From NCBI RefSeq assembly GCF_958979055.1, contig NC_084898.1:3420001-3484000 (forward strand): DNA of 64,000 nucleotides. The letters run 5' to 3'. Positions 49,643-64,000 of this stretch are shown one piece after another. Source of the stretch: Alnus glutinosa (lineage: Eukaryota; Streptophyta; Magnoliopsida; Fagales; Betulaceae). Both the position numbers and the translations under genes were made by a program. Within the stretch, counting starts at the first letter, position 1, and every line of letters begins with the position of its first letter. A model generated the notes under the pieces. It saw nothing but the letters and a program-made list of their open reading frames with translations, did no database searches and was not told where the DNA came from.

Positions 49643-49682
<40 letters not shown>

Positions 49683-49779
49683 AAAATAGCAAACTTATGC
49701 ATTCCTCAATCTGATTTTTCATTGCACAGCAATTTCAAGTTTCGGGCAAAACGAACAAATTTGATTCAGAGGTTAAAAA
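47140..49779. promoter_or_regulatory. Divergent intergenic region between LPLAT1-like and RRP36-like genes
   Basis: Both genes are transcribed outward from this 2.6-kb stretch. The first 60 bases hold an imperfect (GGATTT)n run (47194-47230), probably in the LPLAT1 leader or promoter. From about 48052 to 49520 there are repeat words (taggggtgtacatttgg, cccggttattt, ggatatccggtttttacc) resembling an inserted hAT-type element, so the ancestral shared promoter may have been shorter. A (TA)n run is at 49648-49679. No TATA box was assigned. Confidence 0.5.
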
Positions 49780-52700
49780 ATGAAGAAACAAGACAACCCA
49801 ATTGCCAGTACAAGCAGAACCCAGTTTGAGGACATTGATGATGAACACGAATCTTCCTCTTCTGAAATTGTGGGTATCCTGGTTTTTTGTTTTTCCAATT
49901 TAAACTGTTTAGGTTCAGTTATTGGAAATTTTTGAAAATTTTTTTCCGTTTATAATATAACGGTTAAAATTTGAAATTTTGATTGATTTTTGAATAGGAG
50001 GAGGAGGAGGAGGAGATAGAGCGCGAGCTCGCGGATGTGACATTCGAAGAATTGCTAAAAGCGCGTTCAGACGGGTCGCATTCAGTGTATAAAAAGCCGA
50101 ATCAAGAAAAGAAATCTGGGCGGTTGAACAAGAATAGGTGATTATTGGCTTGTGGGTTTGGTTTTGTTGGCTTAGTAGTTTTGGATAGTGTGTTGGAAGG
50201 GGCTAATTTTGTAGAATTGTGTGAAGGCCAATGGAGGTGAGTAGCAAGAAGCCAGTGGGTAGGCTCAGAGAGGTGATTCAAGCTCCTAAGAGGGTGAGTT
50301 TGATTGAGCTATTGCAGTTTTTTCATGAAATACTCTGTTGTTGGTTGTTTTGCAGAGGATATTGTTGGGGTAGTGTTCGGTCTTTGTGTATTTGTTTTGG
50401 GGTTGAAACTGAATGAATGAGATTTGTTTTGCCGTGTAATTTATGGGTTTTGTGAATTGAGTATCTTTTTCCTTTAGTGGTTTATGATATGTTTGGTTGC
50501 CAGGGGTTTATGGGAGAGTAATGGTGGAGAAGTTTATGAATTTATAGTAAACAACTGTGGCCTGCTGCTTGAATTTGAGGTTTCATAAGTTTCACCTGTG
50601 AAATCTGAGGAACGAACAGGGCTTCAGATCTGTGTTATGAAAGAGAGTATTGTTCAAAGAAACAAATTTAGGTATATGGAATTTTAATAGAAAGGAATCA
50701 ATTTCTTTTGGGAATTATTGTTCTCCTTTGGGAATAAATGTGTCGACGATATAGAATTCAGCTAGCAGCGACAGGGCATGAAGTTCTGCTACTTCTCTAT
50801 GTTTATTCATATTTTTATACTCTTAAACAACAAGTAACAGCCAATGGGCTGCGGTGCTCTTGGATTTTTATGCCTTGCAGTTTAATGATCAAATGGTTTA
50901 GTCTGTTCACAGTGATACCTATTTTACACAGTTTTCTTTTTAAAGAATCTTCTAATCCCTGTTGCTATGATGAAACTGGTCAGATTTTGTATCCTTGGAA
51001 TATGAGATAGTAATTACATCTTGTTTCATTAAAACATCGTTCAACCGATAACTCCTTATTTTGTAATCTTGGTAGTTATTTCTATATTCCTTAGTTAGTA
51101 ATTGCCAATGAGCTCTAGGTCAAATGTTTAAGAAAAAGGTGGAGGGTGAGTTTGTGTGTTCTAAACTCACTAGGTGCTTGTTTATGTTACTCATTAAAAA
51201 ACGTAGCAGTTCTTTCTGTTCAAGTTCTTTTATATTGATGAATGACAGATGACATTGACAATTTTTTTTTTTCAGGTCGTACGTGACCCCCGTTTTGAAT
51301 CTTTATGTGGTACATTTGATGCGAAGCAGTGAGTCCGCTTCTCTCTCCCTCTGTGTGCGTCTTTTTTGGTTTTTGTTAAGCATATGATTTTGGTTGTTTT
51401 CTACTTGCCCAAAAAAAAAAAAAAAAAAATGATTTTGGTTTTTTTTTTTTTGGGATGAATTAAAGCTTTATTAAGCAAAACTCAACATTACAAGACAACA
51501 CGCCAGTGAAGACTGGAACAAATCCTTACAAAAGGGACACACTTACAACCCCTGAAGCACAGCTGACAAATCAGCAAGCAAAAAACCAACTTACAACAAC
51601 TTATGTAGACTCCACCTATATACAAGGTCTATATGCTTATCTATTCTCTTAAAATAACCCTTAGCAAGGATCCTAGACTTCACTTCCCATTTAATCTGCA
51701 TAATGATGGCCTCTTCAGACTTAGGAATTCTTCCATGCAACAATGCATTCCTCTGCTTCCACATTTGATCCACACATGCCCCAAAACAAAGCTTGCCAAG
51801 ACTGGATTAGGCTGGATTTCAATCCTTTTCCATGCAAAACAGCAACACTCCATTCCGCTACACTTTCCCAATCAATAGGAGGATTAGGAAAAGAGCACTC
51901 AGCCATAATAGATTTTGGTTGTTTTCTTGGCATTTAACTCAATTCACCATATTTTGGATCACTATCTTCTTCTTCCCCTTCCTTCTTTTTTGTGGGCCTG
52001 CTCAAAGTTTGTAAAACTATCTTAAAGCCACTTTACCTTGTGCTTTGCTAATATGATAATCAGGTAGCCCTTGAGTCTGAAGGAGTTAGTGAGAGCAAGT
52101 TTGCAGGAAAGTCTAAACCTTGATATTTAGGTTGTGACTTGTTCGAATAATAAAATAATGGTATATCTTCTCTGGTTTGAATCTTGATTCACATTCTCAC
52201 AAATATTATATTTTATGCTTTTCGAAGTGTAGGACCAAGTGAGTTCTTCTAATCTAGTTTCTATTGAGAAATATATGTGTCTATGTATGTATATATGTGC
52301 ATTTAGGTCTGCAGTGTCTGTTCCTATCTTCTCATCTTTCTTTTTTTTCCTTTTCCAACCAATCCATTCTTGGGGCTGTAATTAAATTATCTGTTCTGAG
52401 GTTTCCAGTGATTGCCAACTATAAATATTGTAGATCATTTACATGTTGGTTGTTTTCTTCCAGCACTGGATTTTCTGACCAAGTACAATCGTACATATTC
52501 CCATCATTTCTTTATAAGCAATTTTGTCATATGAATAATGTCTATTGGATCTTACAGGTTTAGGAGCAAATATAATTTTCTATTTCAGAAATATGATCCT
52601 GCGATAATTGCGGTAATCTATTAAATTTATGAAGTATGTGAAATCTGTGTTGAATTTATTGTACTTGTTTGTCAATTTCTCTTTTGTGAACTTTATTGTG

Positions 52701-54589
52701 GATATAACAGGAAGAACAGAAGAAATTAGACAAATCCAAGGATCCAGATGCCGTCAATAGATTTAAAAGCAGCATATCTTGGATGGTAAGGGTCTGCCCT
52801 TTTGGAAAGAAATGTGCTCGAAAGGACTTGAATCCACCCACTACCCCATTCTTTTGGGTGGTGGAGTGCCATTTGACCTAAAGGTCATTGGCCTGTTCTT
52901 TTATCTCACCATATTATATATCCCTCTAAATTTTTGTCTCCCAGAAATATTAGTGCATTTACTTATTAATTTTCTTACTGTTGGTCACCTGCTGAAAGAG
53001 AGGTAATCTTCCTGCTGAAAAAGAGGTAAGCTTTGAAATTTATGAACTATATAATTTTTTTCCAATTTATTCTCCTTCTGTGTTAGTTTCTCTTCTGTAA
53101 ACTCTATTTTGGATATAACAGAAACTACGGAAGCAATTACGGAAATCGAATGATCCTGAAGTCATTGGTGATTTAAAGAACCGCTTATCTTGGATTGTAA
53201 GTGCTGGCCCTTTCGGAAAGAAATGTAATATTGATTCTGTTCATTTATCTTACAATGTCGTAAATTCCTCTACATTTTTTTTTTCTCTGGAAGTTCTAGT
53301 GCGTTTTTAAATATTAATTTGGGTTAAATATATTTTAGCCTCCCAAACTACCACCCTTTCTCCGGATGGCCCCCCAAACTACCAATGCTTGGATTCTGGC
53401 CCCCCAAACTACCACTTTCTGATTTTTTAGCCCCATCCGTCTATTTATGCCGTCAATTCTAACAGAAATTGGCCAAAAACCAGAAAATATCCATCCCTTA
53501 ACCGTGGGAATTTCAAAGTGTAGGAGGGGTATTTTCGGATTTTTGTTTAGAATTGGCGGCATAAATGGACGGATGGGGCTAAAAAATCAGAAAGTGGTAG
53601 TTTGGGGGGCCATCCGGAGAAAGGGTGGTAGTTTGGGGGGCTAAAATATATTTATCCCTATTAATTTTCTTCCTGTGGGTCACCTTTTCAGGACAAGCAG
53701 TTAAAATCTGAGTCAAGTCAGCATACTGAGGCAGCAATTCTGGCTGAGCACAAGAAGAAAGAGAGAGAAGCAACCAAGAAAGGGAAACAGCCATTTTATC
53801 TCTCTAAAAGTAATGTTATCCTCCATCTCTCTCTCTCTCTTTGTGGCACCATTTGTCTGTACTTTTGGAGAGTATGTCCCATACAGAAGAAAAGCAAATT
53901 ATCTATAAACTTTTTAAAGTGATAATCTCTTGGTCTTAGCTTTGTTATAAGAGGACCCAAATACCTGGGGAAATCCAGAATTAAAATACCGACAAGCACT
54001 TTGGCCTTGGATTACATGGAGCTTAGTGCTACTTTTGTAGCCATTGCCTTGTGTTGGTAAATCAAGCTTCTGAATCAAAGTTCTGACGCTGGGTAATCTG
54101 AACTCGTGTTCTTTATTACCAAGCAAAATAGTTCATTGAGAATGCATAAGCATGTGATCGTGCATTGCCGTTCACATTCATTTGTATTGTCGTTGTTTTC
54201 ATATTTTAGCACTTCTAAGATGCAGTGCTGATTGTGTGGAAATAACCGAATGGACAAGCTCACCATTGACTCGGTTCTTTTATTCGCAGGTGCCGTCCGG
54301 AAGCAAAGGCTTATTGAGAAATATGAAGATCTCAAGGTATGGTTGTTTGTTTGTCTGTTAGTTCTCTTGGAGATCTCAAGGCATATATTCAACTTTTGTT
54401 GTGATACCAAAAATATATTGTGTGACAACTATTACTGCTTTTAGTTCACTAATAAATTTTGTTTTTTCTCAAAAATTTGCTCAGAAATCTGGCAAGCTTG
54501 ATGCCTTTATTGAGAAAAGAAGAAGGAAGAATGCTGCTAAGGACCACAGATTCATGCCATATCGCAGGTCCAACGACAGTGAGCAGTAA
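49780..54589 (+). CDS. RRP36: Ribosomal RNA processing protein RRP36 homolog with duplicated exon
   Basis: Ten exons: 49780-49869, 49998-50137, 50227-50293, 51276-51328, 52558-52612, 52711-52785, 53122-53196, 53692-53809, 54290-54336 and 54485-54589. All are GT-AG and in phase, giving 274 residues. RRP36 is a nucleolar SSU-processome component for early pre-rRNA cleavage toward 18S rRNA. Landmarks: acidic EEEEEEIERELADVTFEELL (31-50), RPMEVSSKKPVGR, VVRDPRFESLCGTFD (about 100-114), FRSKYNFLF, a Lys/Glu-rich coiled region, and the basic end KRRRKNAAKDHRFMPYRR. Exons 6 and 7 are both 75 nt, in phase 0 and share intron flanks, so one is a tandem copy. Exon 7 (KLRKQLRKSNDPEVIGDLKN) is close to the conserved family sequence and exon 6 is diverged. 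Transcripts may include both or either. Confidence 0.93.
51403..51910 (-). mobile_element. 5'-truncated LINE in RRP36 intron 4 (antisense)
   Basis: The minus strand, in two frames, gives a plant LINE/non-LTR ORF2 C-terminus (AECSFPNPPIDWESVAEWSV, then MWKQRNALLHGRIPKSEEAI, then KWEVKSRILAKGYF). Its 3' tail appears on the plus strand as a T-run (51439-51452). Target copies gattttggttgttttct occur at 51386-51402 and 51911-51927, with an extra partial copy and A-run between the left copy and the tail. Confidence 0.82.
53321..53658. mobile_element. Mutator-type MITE (338 bp) in RRP36 intron 7
   Basis: The ends GGGTTAAATATATTTTAGCC and GGGATAAATATATTTTAGCC (complement) begin arms of about 130 bp full of ccccccaaactacca words. 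An exact 9-bp duplication, tattaattt, flanks it (53312-53320 and 53659-53667). Confidence 0.93.
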
Positions 54590-54924
54590 AATTAACGGCT
54601 TCACAGGTTCTGGTTGCTTCAGAGGTGTATATATTTCCTTCCAGCTTTGTTATGGTGGTAAACATATACACTTTGTGGGGGCAATTGGGGTGGCCGTTTT
54701 TGGGTTTTTTTTGGTCATCGCATGCTCCTTTCGGGGGTAGTACTACTATTTATGATGTCAGAGAACAAGAATGAGAAAAGGAGAAAAGAACCATCTTTTT
54801 GTCACTGCAGTTTTAGTTTCATTTTGCTTCATAATTTGATTTCTATTATCTCATGGAGTCATTTGTTGTTTGCATGTTGCTTTCGACCCAAGCCCAAGCC
54901 AACGTTTGCTTAGATTGTTTTTGG

Positions 54925-55185
54925 CCCCATGATTTTGTACACCAAACATGCATTTTTAAACAAAATCTCGAAAAGCACTTTCTTTGAAATTTTTATAGTG
55001 CGTTTGAAAAAAATAAAAATAAAAAATAACGTTTTCGAACACCAAGCAAGAGATGTCTTGCAATTTTAAAAGTCAAATTGATTTTATCAAACGTTTGAAT
55101 GTATTTTTTAAAAAATCATATTTTCGTTAATTATGTTTTGAAATTGATAATTTTTTAAACCGCGCTAAACTAAACGGACAAGCAG
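54925..55185. repeat. 'gcgattttaaa' family copy downstream of RRP36
   Basis: It contains ttttaaacaaaatctcgaaaa, gcgtttgaaaaaaat, gcaattttaaaagtc and a ctaaacggacaa end, the family pattern. Confidence 0.5.
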
Positions 55186-55189
55186 AGAA

Positions 55190-55513
55190 TTAGAAGTTGT
55201 CATTTACTAGATTGATTATCTCAAAAGTTTTTGAACTTGTTACATATATCTATATTTTCTGAGCAAATACAGGGAAAGGGAAGGGTTAATATTACTACCA
55301 CTATGAGCTTACCAAGTATGAAGCTTAATGCTTCTCTCATTTAACAAACCTCTTTTTTCTACATCACATGACACGGTGGGGAAGGACATCCGAAAGGGAA
55401 GTTAGAGAAGCTGTGAAACCTCTCTTAAAGGTTTTGGAGTTTCGCTTCTGTTTTGTGGTTTGTTTTAATTTCTTCTTGTTGTCCCTTTATTGTTTCTATA
55501 TTTTGCTTTATTA

Positions 55514-55551
<38 letters not shown>

Positions 55552-56250
55552 TCCTGCTTTTGTTTTGTTGGTTACTTGGGTTATAGTCTCATGGTGTCTT
55601 TGAGGGTGTGAATGTGTGATCTTGGTTCGGAGACCTTTTCTATTGGAGATCGGTTTTTTTATGCGTCAGATCTTTTTCGGAAACCATTAGTAACTTTCAT
55701 TCGTCAGCATCCATTTGGGTGTCTAGTCAGTTGCTTGCTTGTGGGGGCTCGGGAAGGGTTGAAAGACCTTTAGAGGTTCGTGCCCCTTTCGTTGTCTTTT
55801 GCATTTTCTTTAGTAATTGCTTTTAGCGGCCCTTTCAGAGAGGCCCGAGTAATTTTTGGCCCTTGGCCTACTTTTTTGTTGTATTTCTTGCACTGTAATA
55901 TTCGTTTTGGGTTTATTGGTGGGGAATCCACTCATTTTTCGATGTTTTGATTCTGTTTACCCATTCTTAATTTGCTTAGAAAAAATAAATAAATTGCAAC
56001 TTTCACATCACTATATATGCTCTAGGTGCTCTACAATTGAGACGTAAAGGGAGTGAGAAAAATTTAGACAGAGAATTAAGTTGAATCTTGGGGTAGTGAT
56101 ACACAAACTTCACCTTAATTATATTTCGAGTATATAAAACCAAATGATAATAAATGGAGTTCATTTAATCTTATTCTCAAATTAGATCAGGAAGTTTCAA
56201 ATGCATCCAGATTTACTGTATTCTAAATCATTTGTTGGGAATTGGGTCAA
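55190..56250. other. Spacer with (TTA)n array, no gene recognised
   Basis: A (TTA)n run lies at 55513-55550. From 55560 to 55950 the DNA is less AT-rich and may be a retroelement tail, but no domain can be read. Confidence 0.4.
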
Positions 56251-56254
56251 CACA

Positions 56255-61835
<5,581 letters not shown>

Positions 61836-62029
61836 AAACCTCACTACATTTACTTTGTTTTTTTTTTTTTTTTTTTTTTTAATAATCTACCTCCGATTAC
61901 TCTATAAAACAATGACTCTCTATGGCTGATAATCATGAATGGTGTAACAAGTGAAATTTTATTATTTGAGTTTGTATATCGTAATAAACGCATTATTTAA
62001 GCTTGCATATAGATTTGGATAGTAATCCA

Positions 62030-62170
62030 AAATGACCATTATCACATATGCGAATAGCGGATAATACTCGCAATAAATGCGCAGATGTAGGTACCTAAAA
62101 GTGATAACCACATTATGCGGATACGGATGCGAATATTGCTAATAATCACATCCGCATCCTTATTTTCATC
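62030..62170. repeat. hAT-like end with gcggatgcgg words
   Basis: The stretch tgcggatacggatgcgaat ... cacatccgcatccttat is typical of the subterminal repeats of one plant hAT group, and resembles the hairpin motif in the array monomers. A partner end was not located. Confidence 0.4.
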
Positions 62171-62302
62171 CATACGTATATAAGGGAAGCTTCAACTAGG
62201 TATGAAGGACCTTTTGGCACTTGACAAAAACTATTGCTTGTGCTCTTATACAATATCCTTACTCCCTTCAAGCGCGGTTTGGTCTAAAAAGCGGAGCTAT
62301 CT

Positions 62303-64000
62303 TGTAATACCAAAAGCACAAATACGTTTAAATCACGTTTTATAAAACCAATACTCATGATTTAACTTGGCATTAAAAAAGATATTCAATGAGTGTCATA
62401 TAAACCAATTTTCTCAAATCCAAATAATTGAAACTTTTATACACTAGTCGAACGTTCAATATTCCCACTGGAATGCTCGATGGTTGCCCTAGTTGAACGT
62501 TTGATATCCTATTAGAACGATCGAGTAGTTCTTTTCCACCAACGTTTGGTGGTTGCTCTAGCCAAACGTTTGATATCCTACTACAATGATCGAACTGTTG
62601 TTTTCCCCGAACATTAGAACTATTATTTTTTTGAACGTGTGAAGTATCGAACGTTCAATCATGCTTAAAAAGCACTTTATCCACCTCAGTCAATCTTATT
62701 CATTCCCCACAATTGTAAATAGTACACTACAACCCTCATCCTTCATTCTTGCACTCTAACAAACCCTATGCCTAGTGAGAGAGAGAGAGAGAGAGAGAAA
62801 AATTGGCATTTGGTGTAGTTCCATCCTCCATAAGCTAACCCTTGAACCTCAAATCCATTTTTCACAATATTAATAGGGATAATTGCACCATTGGTTCCTG
62901 TGGTTGGCCTAAATTACAAGTCACTCCCTCTTGTATCAACATGAATTCAAAGATCCTTGTGGTTGTCTTAATTTACAAATCGATCCTTGGAGTCAAATTC
63001 CAGGGATTGATTTGTAAATTAAGCCAACCACAAAGATCTCTGAATTCATGTTGATATCAAATGGAATGATTTGTAATTTAGGTTAACCATAGGGACCAAT
63101 AGTACAATTATCCCATATTAATATACTGACTCTGTTATTTATCAAGCATTTTGTGATGCCTTAGCATGTCATATTAAGTTTATGATTTATCATATGGGGT
63201 GATTAGATTTTCCAAAGTTGTGAACTTGTTCATGTTTTTCATATTTTATCACGTTGCTATGGTTTAATATGTTTTTATACATTTATTGCCAGCGCTGGTT
63301 AAGTTAGAATGTAATATGAGTAGAAGTTTTGAGTCATTTATGCATTCTAAATTTCATCCAACATTCCATTGAATTTGACCGAACTTTTGACCCTTGTTGG
63401 TCAAACGCTCGACCTTGAAGCCGAATGTTGGATAGGGACAAGAAATTGATTATTAGGGGTATAATGATAGATTCACGTACCTAGTGCATTATTAGAGTTT
63501 TGTTTCATGCATATGTTAGAACTCTAGATGTATTGTGTATAATATTATAGTATGTTTCACAGTAACGAGAGTTCAAGATTCCGAGATTGTGGATGAATGG
63601 TTGATGTAAGTAAATGCTACGGATTGATTTTACTTTAATGCGAGATATGTCAGAGGACTAAGCATACTTTACTTTTCAAAATAATATGTTATAAGCTTAC
63701 TAGTTTTGTAACATGTTTAGACTGCTTCAAATGGATAAATGCTTATATATGATTTTCTTAAAGTAAATGAACAAGATTTGTATCGTATGATATGGTAAAC
63801 CGGTACATGCGGTATAACGGCTATGAGCTTACTATTATATGGGTTTGACCCTATGGTCATGGATATTTATGTTTACGTTTGGCTTTGAATCCAATGATTG
63901 TATGTGACTGATGCAATCATGTTTGATTGGTAGTCACTAGGACAACTTTGGTAATAGCGTGGACCACCCGATGTTGAACTTGGTCGGACTGCTAGTATAT
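62303..64000. mobile_element. LTR related to 7369-11143, cut by the window edge
   Basis: It begins TGTAATACC at 62303. Its part 63770-64000 parallels 10090-10350 of the first LTR: tatgatatggtaaaccgg, gcttactattatatgg, tttggtaatagcgtgga and ggactgctagtatat. Gaacgttcgatatc words match the first LTR's style. By comparison about 0.8 kb of LTR should lie beyond the window. It may be a 5' LTR or another solo LTR. Confidence 0.6.
62876..63114. mobile_element. Mutator-type MITE (239 bp) inside the right-edge LTR
   Basis: Nearly complete palindrome: GGGATAATTGCACCATTGG at the left, its complement at the right, arms of about 115 bp. The flanks are an exact 9-bp duplication, atattaata (62867-62875 and 63115-63123). 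The ORF 62842-63054 is an artefact. Confidence 0.92.

Noticed and set aside
53335..53644. Mirror ORFs with LKNQKVVVWGA repeats
   Set aside because: Same peptide on both strands because the DNA is a long-TIR MITE.

Overview
The window is nuclear DNA of a flowering plant, most likely a woody eudicot. The evidence is intron-containing plant genes, abundant plant-type transposons (hAT, Mutator-like MITEs, TRIM, SINE, LINE, copia and LTR elements) and AT-rich spacers with many long (TA)n arrays. The species cannot be read from the sequence. The window is gene-poor: four complete protein-coding genes, a 21-codon edge fragment of a fifth, and several gene relics.

Layout. 0-6.2 kb: start of a secreted or membrane protein gene running off the left edge, a broken sugar-transporter (STP) pseudogene with an internal inverted duplication, and a hAT element with an exact 8-bp target duplication carrying a decayed RNase H-like gene. 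7-12.6 kb: a nest with a solo LTR inserted at the end of an older repeat, a second hAT element beside it, and younger insertions in each. 13.5-16.3 kb: a 4-copy 214-bp tandem repeat, a 470-bp direct duplication with a templated inverted insertion, and a copia RNase H relic split by a 159-bp MITE. 18-24 kb: two TRIM-like elements around an intact single-exon MATE transporter gene (540 aa). 24-34 kb: spacer with tandem duplications and long-TIR MITEs. 34.8-35.9 kb: a 4-exon BAG co-chaperone gene. 37-41 kb: a SINE and a mitochondrial-carrier gene fragment between long inverted repeats (Pack-MULE-like). 41.7-54.6 kb: a head-to-head pair, LPLAT1-like lysophospholipid acyltransferase (8 exons, 465 aa, minus strand) and an RRP36-like ribosome-biogenesis gene (10 exons, 274 aa, plus strand) with a tandemly duplicated 75-nt exon. 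56.2-61.8 kb: a 13-copy satellite-like array of about 400-bp monomers, interrupted by a solo LTR. 62.3 kb to the end: an LTR related to the one at 7.4-11.1 kb.

The genes do not form a pathway: MATE transport, Hsp70 co-chaperone, ER phospholipid acyl editing and 18S rRNA processing. The most unusual material is structural: the RRP36 exon duplication, the captured carrier gene, the templated inversions and the 400-bp array with a conserved ACGTCG palindrome. Exon coordinates were set by hand from splice consensus, phase and recalled family alignment, not by transcript evidence.
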